DNA of 64,000 bases. It comes from Echinometra lucunter (lineage: Eukaryota > Echinodermata > Echinoidea > Camarodonta > Echinometridae). The stretch covers positions 34,154,753-34,218,752 of the forward strand of contig CM057155.1 of the NCBI GenBank assembly GCA_029962745.1, given 5' to 3'. Positions within the stretch are counted from its first letter, which is position 1, and every line of letters starts with the position of its first letter. The notes below the pieces were generated by a model, which saw nothing but the letters and a program-made list of their open reading frames with translations, was not told the DNA's origin and ran no database searches. The position numbers were made by a program, and so were the translations under genes. Shown here piece by piece: positions 11,894-22,096 of the stretch.

Positions 11894-12450
11894 AAGATGT
11901 CCCCTCACAAAACGTGTGCAGTGCTTCATCTTATTACACTCTTATTATACTCTGCTAACAATTGGTGGTATATAAAATAGTCCTAATTAAGCAGATTGCT
12001 CTATCACAATCTTATTCGCAGTGTACCCCTCACCCTCTACTAATCCGATGAGCTCGGTCTAATTTCAACCCGAGGTAATTATATTCATTGTATCATTTCT
12101 GAATTACCATATTCCTAAGTTAATCAAATATTATTTCCTTATCATTTCGTTATATTTTCTTTACTTATTTGTTATTTCGACATTAATTGTTCAGTTATGT
12201 ATCATCATTCATAAAGTTCATTAAGTATCATTTCCGTATCATTTCGGTATATTATTTTGATATTCAATTGTTCAGTTATTCCAATTACGTATTATTTCGA
12301 CATTATTTTGATATTACTTCTATGTGTATATTATTTTGCCTGTTCGTTTCTTATCTGTTCAGACCTGATGAAGGCCATGTTGGCCGAAAGCTTGCCATAA
12401 TAAAAAGGACATGATCGAGAGCTACGTCAGCTTCATTTCATTTATTTTCT

Positions 12451-12493
<43 letters not shown>

Positions 12494-12660
12494 TTTAAAC
12501 ATCTCCAATATTCTGACAGTCGTAGGGATATTAATTAAAGTCTTTGGGTTTCAGATGAAATAACCAATTAGTCCACACTTGAATGGGGTTTTTCATTTTC
12601 TTCCTTTTCCCCTTCTTTTTTTTCACACATGAAATTAAAGTCCATTCATTTTTATTATAA
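11676..12660. other. Non-coding AT-rich DNA with (AT)n and (AG)n microsatellites
   Basis: Contains (TA)n then (GA)n at about 11863-11894 and (AT)n at about 12455-12489. The 75-codon frame here is AT-rich chance coding. A hammerhead-like motif is described separately. Confidence 0.6.
12355..12430 (+). ncRNA. Hammerhead-ribozyme-like core, candidate only
   Basis: CTGATGA (12365-12371) is followed by a hairpin GGCC-ATGTT-GGCC and then GAAA (12386-12389), the order of the conserved hammerhead core. An AGCT downstream (about 12420) can pair with the bases after GAAA, and GAC before CTGATGA can pair with GTC after the possible cleavage site. There is one extra A between CTGATGA and the stem, and the base before the cleavage position is not the canonical U. 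It may be a degenerate or coincidental fold. Confidence 0.25.
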
Positions 12661-12661
12661 A

Positions 12662-14880
12662 AGTAGGACGGGACGTATTATGGCATCATGCTCGGTGTCC
12701 GTCCGTCTGTCTGTCCATCTGTCCGTCCGTCCGTCCATTAACTTTTCCTTGTAAACACGATAGATTCAGTTTAACTTAACCTAGGCTCATATAATTTGGT
12801 GTGTATGATACTAGCATTGATCCCAGGAAGCCTATTGATTTTTGACGTATAAGGTCAAGGTCACAGTGACATGTTTTCATCTTACCCTTCTGAAGTCCTT
12901 GTAAAAGCAATTACTTCAGTTTGACTTAATCTAGGCTCACATAATTTGATGTGTATGACAGCCACAGCATAGCACCCCAATTATCTGCCCAAAAGCTTTC
13001 AGTCCGTGCTGCCTAATTTGCATAAAGTAAACAATTTGTTTACGTAAAACCGCTACGGAGGAGTCTTGGCTAAACTGCAAAATCTCGCCTTAGAAACCAC
13101 CAAATGAGATGAATCAAACTTCAAATAAAAGAATGAGAGTTGCTCTAACGCATCATGATAATTATTTGTAGCAGAATCATGTTTTATTATATGAAAAATT
13201 AGTGAAATGAGATGCTTCTTTTTTTTTTTTTTTTAGTCAGCAAAAGTTACGTTATTTTTCATATTTTCCGTTATTGCCCAAGATCGAGGCTTGCACATAT
13301 GAACAATCAAAGTATATCGAAAGTCTCCTCCGAATATCTTTTCAAAATTTACTGTCGCACGGTTATGTCGGGAAAAAATCCAAGGCAATGTCATTCACGA
13401 ACCGTTCAGGATTCATCTCGTGTAGTCCCACGTACCCCGGTTCATGCACGGCCTTCGAAGCTTCGCACTGTATACTGCGCAGTGTGACTGTGCGAAGCTA
13501 ACTGAAATATCTGTGGCACGAACCGTACGAGACCCGTGCACTTCTAGATGAAATAAATGGTTCAAAAAACATAGAACAAAGCATGGCACGGTAAACAGAT
13601 AATGAAGAATTTTAAAGAAAGGAAATTACGTGCATACAATTATCTTGGCCTCCCATAAACAGCGAATAAATCGAAGGCTTGCTGCTTGCTGGGGGCTGCA
13701 GCAGTGCTTCGCTGGTTGTCGCGACATGCATCATGTACCCCTGCACGTGCAGCGCAGGGCAGTGATATGCATGACGTAATTGCTCTACTTAGCTCATTCA
13801 TAGGAAAAGCGCATGCGTAGTAGTGATAGTTTACAGTCGTTTTATGTTAAATCCATGACGTTTGAAGGCAGATTTACAGAAAACTACTCATTGCGCAAAC
13901 ATGAAAATACACAGAAAGTTAGCCTGGACACTAAAGTCTAGTAACACGTCAATTGTTTGCATATTCATGCTCTCCAACGGTTGTGTCGGGAAAAAACAAA
14001 CACCTCTTCCCACGGTCCTCTGGAACTGAAAAATACTTGCATTTCAAAAAATACCCAACCGTTTTCAGAGAAAATGAAAATGAAGAATAATATCATCATT
14101 TCTGATGTAATCTGAAATTTTTATGAATTTTGGTGCCAAAATAAGGGAGAAACGAGAGGTTGTATTTTCGACGATTCATTGATCCTCTCTCAGCGAGGCC
14201 TTCGGTAGCCGTTACGAATTCAAAAGCTTTTACGAGTTTACGAGGATTTAATTGGGGTCCTACGCTGTGGCTGATGATACTAGCATGAATCCCAGGAAGC
14301 CTATTGATTTTGAGGTTAAAAGGTCAAAGGTCAAGGTCACAGTGCATGCTTTCATCTTACCCTTCTGAAGTCCTTGTAAATGCGATAACTTCAGTTTAGC
14401 TTGGTGTGTATGATACTAGCATGGATCCCAGGAAGCCTATTGATATTTGAGGTTAAAAGGTCAAAGGTCAAGGTCACAGCGACATGTTTTCATCTTACCC
14501 TTCTGAAGTCCTTGTAAACGTGATAACTTCAGTTTTACTTAACCTAGGCTCACATAATTTGGTGTGTATGATACTAGCATGAATCCCAGGAAGCCTATTG
14601 ATTTTGAGGTCAAAAGGTCAAAGGTCAAGGTCACAGTGACATGTTTTCATCTTACCCTTCTGAAGTCCTTGTAAATGTGATAACTTCAGTTTAACTTAAC
14701 CTAGGCTCATGTAATTTGGTGGGTATGATACTAGCATGGATCCCAGGAAGCCTATTGATTTTGAGGTCAAAGGTCAAAGGTCAAGTCGCCACCTTCCAGT
14801 TTTCTTGCTTGACCAATAACTCCATTTTCCATGTTACAGGCGGGCGTATCATGTGCTCGCCCCAGCGACACTCTTGTTAA
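12662..14880 (+). repeat. Satellite-bearing dispersed repeat with AGGTCA direct repeats (interrupted)
   Basis: It starts with a TCCGTCCGTCTGTCTGTCC-type simple region and continues with tandem units of about 130-170 bp (copies near 12745, 12900, 14275, 14400, 14530, 14660). Each carries GATAACTTCAGTTT, GATACTAGCATG-ATCCCAGGAAGCC and one or two AGGTCA hexamers, often as the direct repeat AGGTCAAAGGTCA followed by AGGTCAC. A distinct end block lies at about 14790-14877 (GGGCGTATCATGTGCTCGCC). The array is split by the transposon at 12959-14273. No coding sequence. Confidence 0.8.
12959..14273. mobile_element. Non-autonomous DNA transposon, 1315 bp, 4-bp target duplication
   Basis: The ends CAGCCACAGCATAG and (reverse complement) CAGCCACAGCGTAG begin inverted repeats that continue through ACCCCAATTA. 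The flanks are ATGA on both sides (12955-12958 and 14274-14277). Other copies of the host satellite show the uninterrupted sequence GTGTATGATACTAGC, so the insertion point and duplication are confirmed by comparison inside the window. There is no long ORF; the two overlapping frames of 75-91 codons at 13.2-13.5 kb show no motif. CAG...CTG ends with a 4-bp duplication do not let me name a superfamily. Confidence 0.85.
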
Positions 14881-15145
14881 AGATGGCATTGTAGGAGGAA
14901 GATTTACTGTGGCTAAGAGAAAATACAAACCTATTCTATCAATTACCGTTTTCATATGTAAAAACGAAAATGCAGCCATTAATTAGTATTATTGGGATAT
15001 TGAAAAATATAATGCAAATCGTTGCGAATCGTTGGCATGCAGTAGCTTCCAGGAAGAAAATGTCATATGCATGTCATATGTAGTTGTATACGTTTTACTT
15101 CAGAGTGTTTTACGTACTTGACTCAAATACTGATTTTAAACACAG
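14881..15145 (+). other. Short non-coding stretch before acidic exon copies
   Basis: AT-rich and ends in the acceptor TTTAAACACAG of the first acidic exon. Nothing else recognised. Confidence 0.3.
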
Positions 15146-15438
15146 CCCATTGAACTAGCAGATTCAATGTCCAAGTCCTCAGGTGTTGTGCATGTGGATG
15201 AATATGAAGTTGAGGAGCCAGACCTTAGTCATACCCGCCAAGTGTTCCTAAAAAACAGGAACATTCTTATTTTGGTGAAAAGAAAATTGCCATTTTTACC
15301 CGTGTGTTCCTATTTCTGTGAAAACTTTGCTGTAGTCTTGAATAGGGAATTTAAGAATGTTTATATTCCTGGAAATTTTTTAGTAATATGTTCCTATTTC
15401 TTGGCTGTCAGGGTTGGCAAGTATGCCTTAGTGATGAG
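15146..15438 (+). pseudogene. Acidic exon, copy 1, disrupted by a MITE (zinc finger-YR gene)
   Basis: After a CACAG acceptor the frame reads an acidic stretch including SKSSGVVHVDEYEVEEPDLS, and after removal of the 196-bp MITE and its duplication continues to DE before a GTATGT donor (phase 0). Copy 2 lies 515 bp downstream. Together with the exon at 16378 these look like N-terminal acidic exons of the decayed zinc finger-tyrosine recombinase gene that follows on the same strand. That connection is inferred from order, strand and composition. Confidence 0.5.
15230..15425. mobile_element. MITE with CATAC-Y-YGCCAA ends, 7-bp target duplication
   Basis: Starts CATACCCGCCAA and ends TTGGCAAGTATG (its reverse complement starts CATACTTGCCAA). 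CCTTAGT flanks it on both sides (15223-15229 and 15426-15432). The sister exon at 15661 shows the sequence with a single CCTTAGTGATGAG, which proves the insertion. A related right end, GTTGGCAAGTATG, occurs at about 7340-7354. No coding capacity. Confidence 0.85.
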
Positions 15439-15660
15439 GTATGTATTTTTTAAAGTGTTGGGAGGAATCCCCAAAGAATATCTTCATATGGGCAACAATG
15501 CGTAAAAGTCCTTTTTAGGCAGACATCTACTTGTCCACACTCGAAATATTTATCATGGTGATATTGTAATTCTTAATAATGGTTTATTCTTGAGGTAACT
15601 AAAGAAAATGTCATTACATGTACAGTGTAGTTATCATAAATATTGTACATTTAATTGCAG

Positions 15661-15754
15661 CCTGTTGAACCAGCAGATTCAACGTCCAAGTCCCCAGGTG
15701 TTGTGCATGTGGATGAATGTGAAGTTGAGGAGCTAGAAAGACCTTAGTGATGAG
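15661..15754 (+). pseudogene. Acidic exon, copy 2, frameshifted
   Basis: Follows a TTAATTGCAG acceptor and is about 90% identical to copy 1 (TSKSPGVVHVDECEVEEL). A 4-nt insertion relative to copy 1 just before CCTTAGT throws it into a TAG, and a GTGTGT donor follows GATGAG. The exon duplication (period about 515 bp) carried intron sequence with it. Confidence 0.5.
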
Positions 15755-16377
15755 GTGTGTACTACAAAATTTATTGTTCAGAGGAATGTCTATTGTAATT
15801 TTCTTTAAATCTCTTGTGCATGTATGAGCAGTATTAAAAGGGCTACAGATAATTATGTGTATTTGGAGTGCATCAAAGGATATATATATATATATTTCTT
15901 TGGTATTTTCATAAAACATTTAGTTCAAAATCAATATACATACACGGATATATATAGTTAGGTATAACTTTACATTGTCAAAAAGAAGACATTTGTGTAA
16001 AAACGTGATGTTAATTTGAGCAAGTTTTATATTGACTATTATGATATTAGCTAAGCTAGCAGGCATATTCACCATACATGTAGGTACAATACCATCAAGA
16101 GCATATTTTTCTTCATGGTAGGACTTCAGGAATTAATATAATAAATGCACACCCAAAGTCTTGGAATATGTAATGCACATTAAGATAAAACCACTGATTT
16201 ATCAATGCAGAGACCCAGCACACGTGACTAGAAGACTACGTATTTATTTGCATATCAAGGGACCTTAAACGCAATTTGATTTGTATGCTTACATGTAACT
16301 ATTCATATGGATTCTAGACAAGATATGCATTTTAGTAAGATGATTGCATTCTATATTTCTATGGAATCTACTTTTAG
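15755..16377 (+). other. AT-rich intron-like stretch
   Basis: No ORF of substance. Includes a (TA)n run near 15880-15896. It ends in the acceptor CTTTTAG of the next exon. Confidence 0.4.
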
Positions 16378-18260
16378 ATGCCAGAGCTGTCTGCTCCAAC
16401 AGATGATTATGAAAGCACACTAGAATCTGGTGATGAAAAGGAGAGGAGTCCTAGTCCTGTCATCCCCCTCCCTGGATTTTCTGAGATCCATCATGATTGT
16501 CTTCCTATCTCATGAAAATGGAGCATCGGTAAGTGAAAACCAGATAGATAGCACCTCAACATCCTGCAATATGTCTTCAGGTATCCAAGTGAATCCCACA
16601 GCAAATGGGAGAAACAAAAGTTGGAATAAAGGACAGTATTGTCCATTTTGCATGGTACCTCAGAAGAAATTACCTCGTCATTTACAAACTCCCAAACACA
16701 GAGATGAACCACAGGTACAAAAGTAGCTGGCAAGTGAAGATAAAAAGGATAAGGAGAGACAGTTGACACTCATGCGGAACTATGGGAACTATTTGCACAA
16801 TATCTCAGTCCAGAAAAAAAGGAGTTGGAGAACTCATAGTTGTGTATAGGCCTGCAAGTCAAACCCTGAGGATTATGTTCCCTGCCCAACCTGTTATGGC
16901 TTCATCACAAAAACAGAATTGTGGAAGCACAAGTGTAGTCAAATAGTTGATGATATTTCACTGGCGAAAAAAAAGAATCGAAGAAAAGTGCATGCTGCCA
17001 AAATGCTGCTACCAAGTACTCCTGGGATGAATGCCAGAACCAGCGAAATCCTGTCGTCCATGATTAATGACAATGTAGCCTCGGTGGTTAGGTCGGATGA
17101 CCTAATAACTAAATTTGCTGAAAGATTAACAATGAAACATGGACACAGCAGAGACCAAGAGAACTATGTCAGGCAGCGGTGCACGGGAGCCTTGAAGAAT
17201 GGTTATTAAGTACAGGAGAATGACTGGGGAAACCCATGTTGATCTTTCTAGTCTCCTGTGTCCAGAGAAGTTTGAGGCTTTGATAGATGCCAAAAAACAG
17301 GCTGCAGGATTTGATGCAAAAAGAAATGTGTACAAAACACCAAGTCTTGCCTTAAAGATCGGACATGGCCTTAAGACTTCTTGTGAGATTTTACAAGGAA
17401 AAGCCATCATGATGTAAAATTCTCCCATGAAGAAGAGTTGCAAGGCGTTCTTATCCCTACATGATCTCCAATGGGAAGCAAATGTAATGCATCATGCGCT
17501 GAGGACTCTTGAAGAAGGATGAAGAAACAACCCAAAGATATTGCCACTCACAGAAGATGTGGTGAAATTCGCGAAACATCTGAAGGTAGAAGTGGAGGCA
17601 AAAATGAATCAACTTGAGGAGAGTAGTGGCAACAACATTTCACGTGAGTGGCATGCTCTGTCTGAAGTACTGCTGGCCAATATTGTCGTCTTCAACCGGA
17701 AAAGTCCTGGGGAAGTATCCAAAATGACAATGTCTGACTATCGAAATTGTTCGCAAGGTGAAGGAGGCTTAAAAGATGATGCTCTGAGCAAATCTGAGAA
17801 AAAACTTTGTCGCATCCTGTGGAGGGTTGAGATTGTCGGAAAATGTGGACGGACAGTGCTAGTGCTTTTGACATCAACAATGAAGAGGGCAATGGAATTG
17901 TTGAAAGAGAAAAGAAGTGAGGCTGGTATTGAAGAGAGGAACACCTATGTATTTGCAGTATCAGGGGAAGGTCACCTGAGAGCATGTGATGCTATTTGGT
18001 TGCACTCTACCAAGTGCGGTGCTCACCATCCAGAACACCTCAGAGCTACGAGACTGAAAAAGCAAATTGCTACCGTCACCCAGATCATGAACCTGAAGGA
18101 AAACGAGCTTGATGTTGTTGCAAATTTCCTTGGGTATGACATAAGAACCCACCGAGAATATTATAGACTCCCAGACTCAGCGGTACTACTGCAAAGGTTT
18201 CCAAAGTTCTTCTTAAAATGGAGAAGGGAGATCTTGCAAGCCTTGCCCACAGGGGACTAG
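16378..18260 (+). pseudogene. C2H2 zinc finger + tyrosine recombinase (Crypton-like) gene, decayed
   Basis: Order of parts: acidic exon start (16378); a C2H2-like finger CPFC...H...H at 16640-16699; a second C-C-H-C knuckle at 16883-16936 (CPTC...ELWKHKC); then an N-terminal recombinase-like region and a C-terminal catalytic domain (239-codon frame 17541-18260). In that last frame the YR boxes can be aligned: box I R53 (FNRKSPGEVSKM), the GR strand at 103-104, box II ATRLKKQIAT (169-178), LGY-D-I-R (197-202) and nucleophile Tyr208 (THREYYRL). Two expected residues are changed: box II Arg is Lys173 and the Gly-His is Gly-Tyr199. Frameshifts occur between fingers and near 17200, and in-frame stops at 17415-17417 (TAA) and 17520-17522 (TGA). 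Proteins with fingers plus a YR domain are known as uncharacterised expanded families in cnidarians, echinoderms and fish, and YR enzymes define Crypton transposons. This copy is not functional. Confidence 0.75.
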
Positions 18261-18769
18261 ATGAAGTGCAGTTGGATTCCGATGAAGGTAAAGCACATAC
18301 AAGATATTCTACTCTGTTGCATATCAACCAATATGTTTGTACAAATCCCTGATTATTATTTCTTTATTTCTGTATGAATATTATGTTATGGATATCTTAA
18401 AATCAAAATCAATGATTATCCTCAAATTTTCATAGTTTATTGGCTTGTACCAGGTGTTGAAATGCTAACCTTTTCAATGTGATCACTCAATCATGAAGTC
18501 ATCCAGGCACCATTTTGTGATTTCACATTAGCAGTCATATCTTCAAAACCATGTATCATGAATTAACCAATTTCATACGCATACAATCCACGTTTGCAGG
18601 CTCAATTTCATAGGTCCTCATTTGAGGGCATTTACGAGTATGCGTGTGTGTATGGGGGGGGGGGCAGTTGTTTGTAATGCAATTGGAGGATAGGTGTGAG
18701 GGTGTGTGTGTGTGGGTAGGTTTGTTCATGAAATGAGATGGGGTGAACACACTGCAATATTTTTATGTG
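18261..18769 (+). other. Non-coding with poly-G and (TG)n tracts
   Basis: Poly-G at 18655-18664 and TGTGTG repeats at 18640-18720. No gene recognised. Confidence 0.5.
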
Positions 18770-19200
18770 TGTGCTGGTTTACCTCCTTGTCTCAGGCATG
18801 ATTTGTTTGAAGGTATTGTCAATTATGATGTAGCAAAAATATTGAAACAAATCATTCGGGACAAGAAATGGTTGACCTACACTGATTCGAACAGGAGGTT
18901 GTCACAATTTGCATTCCATAGATCAGACAGAAATAATCAGCCTTGTCCAGTGACTCCAAACGGTGATAAGCTAGGAGGACATGCTGCACAGAATTGGTGT
19001 CTTGTTTGAATACTGCCGATTCTCATTTGTGATAAAGTAATTGAACCAGCTGATGAATTCTGGCAGCTTTTTTGAGACTGCGTAGCATTGTTGAACTTAT
19101 TTGTGCACCACGGATAAGTCATTCTCAACTTGATGTTCTGAGTAAACAAATAATACGTTAAGAATCTAACTTTCACACTGAAGCTTGTCTACAAATCCAA
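18770..19200 (+). pseudogene. Transposase-like fragment with HDLFEGIV motif
   Basis: The frame encodes GLPPCLRHDLFEGIVNYDVA, then NRRLSQFAFHRSDRNNQPCP and HAAQNWCLV, followed by a TGA where Arg is expected, and continues (after a further 1-nt slip) with ILPILICDKVIEPADEFWQL. The spacing HDL-EGV..., K-L-L..I, NR-I..F.Y...D..NKP, QN-WCL-R-LP matches a large family of transposon-encoded proteins in marine invertebrates and fish that I cannot name safely (possibly a CACTA/EnSpm-type transposase). It is fragmentary, with at least two stops and one frameshift, and inert. Confidence 0.55.
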
Positions 19201-20050
19201 TATTGTTGATGTATTTCACTTCAGACTTTTCGTCTATCCATAATCTAGTGTAAATAAAACTTAGACCTAGTCTTGGTCGTGGGTGGTAACGACTTAGCAG
19301 TCAGTAGATCTAGGCCTAGATCTAATGCAAATGGTCTTAGGCCTACACAGACTAGGTTCACATCTCACCTAGATTTCTGACTAACATTATCAGTTACACA
19401 AATACCATTATCAGTGTTACTGCTAGTTTTAATGTTCAGAATCAGATTGACATTCATCATTCCATTTCATTATGTTCTGAGTCCATTACAGATCTCGAAT
19501 ACAGATTCTACCAAAAGCTAAAATGGTAGACCCTAGACCCTAAAGGTTAATTCATTTTTATACCTTGCAGTGACTCAGTATTGTAGTGTGAGCTGCTGAT
19601 GTGTATGGTGAAGAGTTGTTGTTGTTGTTGTTGAAGTGTTCTAACAAGGAAGTTTAAGTTTTTCTTGTTTTGTTGGAATTTTAAAAAACTACTTTAAGAA
19701 ACAACTTTGTGGGAATGATGCATGAACCAGAGTGACCCCAAACGATGTTTTTTTTTTCTCTCTCTCTCTTGTCAGTCTATTCACCAGCTCGTAGTATTGA
19801 GTTCATCACATCAGGTAGATTGTGCCATAATTCCTTTGATGATGATTATGATGATGATGATGATTACTCTTATTATTATCATAATCTTTATTATTATCAT
19901 AATTATCATTATCATTATTATCATTATTTTAATCGTCATTGTTATCATTATCATCCATTGTTTTAGTTCTATTTTTATCATTATTATCATTGTTATCTTT
20001 ATTGTCATCATAATTATTAAATGCCATTATTATGATTATTAATCTTGTAG
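19201..20050 (+). other. Non-coding with ATT/ATC trinucleotide array
   Basis: An imperfect (ATT/ATC/GAT)n microsatellite spans about 19838-20040. The overlapping 66-106 codon frames here translate only the repeat (poly-I, poly-Y) and are not genes. A CTTGTAG acceptor ends the stretch. Confidence 0.75.
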
Positions 20051-20355
20051 GAGGCTGCAGACATGGAACTACACAAGGTTTGTCTTGTCCAGTGGGACAG
20101 GGATGGAAGCACGAATGTCGTCACTCTCTCAGATCTGAAATTTTGAAAGGGGACAACACCCCGGAAAGGTATTTGTGTTAAGATGAAGTGGCCTGACGGA
20201 TGGTGGAGGGGGAAGATATTGATGATTGAGGAGGAGTCACATGAAGAGCAGCTTGACGACGATAGTGGAAGTAACAGAGACAGCGATAGTGGAGAGGATG
20301 ATGATAATCTGATGAGAGCATTGCCCTTTCCATGTGCATACATGAGCCAAGTTTG
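20051..20355 (+). pseudogene. N-terminal exon resembling BEN-family proteins (Tudor-like QWD...VKMKWPDGWW)
   Basis: After a CTTGTAG acceptor one frame reads KVCLVQWDRDGSTNVVTLSD, a TGA (20144-20146), then CVKMKWPDGWWRGKILMI and an acidic tail (DDDSGSNRDSDSGEDDD). The pattern 'valvqWd.dgt.nvv..sdl...g..vkmkW.dg.wy.akil' is found at the N-terminus of many invertebrate BEN-domain proteins. A BEN domain is present 28 kb downstream on the same strand, so the two may be ends of one gene or of separate copies. The single in-frame stop and the run into satellite DNA suggest a dead copy. Confidence 0.4.
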
Positions 20356-20650
20356 AGGTTGATAGGTCAAATGGTTGAGTTATGGTGAAAACGAACCATT
20401 TCTATGTACATAATGACCTCTATGACCTTTAACCTTTGACCTTGTGACCCCAAAATCTAATCAGATCATTGTCCCTTCCATGTGCATACATGAGCCAAGT
20501 TTGAAGCCAATCTGTCAAATGGTTAAGTTATCGCGAGAGTGAGCCATTTTTATGTGTATTATTACCTCTATGACCTTGACCTTTGACCTGGAGACTCTAC
20601 AATCTATTCAGATCACTGTCCCTCCCATATGCATACACGAGCAATGTGAG
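20322..20650 (-). repeat. Satellite, about 148-bp units, AGGTCA-bearing
   Basis: Units start near 20322, 20470 and 20617 (CCATGTGCATACATGAGCC) and contain TGACCTTTGACC-type direct repeats. In reverse complement the unit order (TAACTC, CAAACTTGG-TCAT, AGATTTTGGGGTCA, AGGTCAAAGGT) matches the satellite at 57985-58520. Confidence 0.75.
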
Positions 20651-20689
20651 TGATTCAACAAGCCGTTATGTGGACTCATTAGATCATTG

Positions 20690-21483
20690 GATCCGCGAGA
20701 ACGATGGAAGTGGCCAGAATTGATCTCACACTTGCTGCATATGTACAATACCACAGCCCACAGAGTTGCTAAAGTGACTCCATACATTCTGATGTTTGGT
20801 AAGTAACCTAGTTTTCCACTAGATCATTTGTTGGATAGATTAAATGAAGAGTGGGAAGTAGATCATGTCGCACAACAAGAGAAACTAATCAAGCAAGCTC
20901 AACAAGTACTTTCTAGTAGACTAAGAGAAGCAGCTAGAAAAGAAAAACAAAAACATGACGAATGTTCAACCAATCCATCTTTAGAGATAGGTAGCAGAGT
21001 ACTACTCAAGAAGAACGTATTCAAGGGTAGACAAAACTGCAGGATAAATTCTCTGAAAGGACTCATGTAATTGTGAATAAGAATGATTATGATGATCTTT
21101 ATGAAGTTAGACCGATGATGAGCAGAGTGTCACAATGGATCAATCAAAGACAACTGATTCCTGACCCTCGACGGGAAGAACCAGATGTTTTGTGAGAAGT
21201 TTTTCCCAGTGACGGCTTAGATGGTGAAGAAATACAGTTGGGACATTTGGGAGATGTTGAAAATGTTGACAATGATGATGATGAAGATGATGAGGCCGAA
21301 GAGTTTGATTTTCATCATTTTCAATATTATTATAATCCACCTGAGACTATTCCACATATTGTGGAAGTTGTAGATGAAGATCAAACTAATCATGGACCTA
21401 GACGTTCTGCTCGAAGTAATAAGGGAATTTACCATAATCCCTCCCGTTTACCAGTGTCTGCAATTACTGGATTACCAGAGTAA
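20690..21483 (+). pseudogene. Ty3/gypsy integrase C-terminal fragment
   Basis: Shows the end of an integrase core (KWPELISHLLHMYNTTAHR, then TPYILMFG), a coiled segment with EKLIKQAQQVLSSRLREAAR, the SRVLLKKNVFKGRN stretch typical of the post-core region (G-x-x-V-L-l-kn) and a Y-E-V-R element. It ends in an acidic region and RRSARSNKGIYHNPSRLP before TAA (21481-21483). Several frameshifts and a TGA (about 21194) break it. The tail architecture is the same type as the partial polyprotein at 1-273, but the sequence differs. No adjoining LTR was identified; a run of 13 A follows the stop. Confidence 0.7.
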
Positions 21484-22096
21484 AAAAAAAAAAAATCTCA
21501 TTTCATTTCATATGAGGGTAAATTCCTAAGATCTCGATTACAATAAAAGAAGAAAGAGAGAGGAATGTTTTCTTTTTCTTGTTGAAATTTCATTTGGATT
21601 TTTGAGCAATCTGTCAGAAAGGTTATGAATTTTAAAAAAAAATTAGAATTACATTTGAAATTCTAAATATTCGGGACGAATATTCGTTTTTTTGCCGGGG
21701 GATATGAGGAAATTGAATTTGAGAAAGTAATGAAAACACCTTTTTCAAGACTGATTGCTTATTTGTGATTTTATTACAGCTAAGGATTTTTGCGAAACAG
21801 GTTTTGTTACAAAGCATCCTTTGTTGAATGTGCCTTGGAATTAGAGTAAAGAATTTTGAATGTTTTTGTTATTCGTGATGATCATATTCACAGATGTGAG
21901 AATTAGATATTCATGTTTGGATTTAATGTAGTCCCTTATATTTCTGATATGTCATCTGGTAGTTAAAAATTGCAGGTTAAATTGGTGTGTTTAAAAATAG
22001 GAGTGGGAAGAATAATTTCCTCAACTCTGAGTAATCTAGCCATTAGCAGAAATAGAAATTAGGCAGATGAATACAAGCCAATGTTAGTGATCGGAG
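21484..22096 (+). other. No gene recognised
   Basis: Begins with an A13 run. AT-rich with only short frames. A poor candidate region for an LTR because no purine tract plus TG block stands out. Confidence 0.35.

Noticed and set aside
19722..20042. 106-codon frame and overlapping frames over the ATT/ATC array
   Set aside because: Translates a trinucleotide microsatellite (poly-Ile, poly-Tyr), not a gene.
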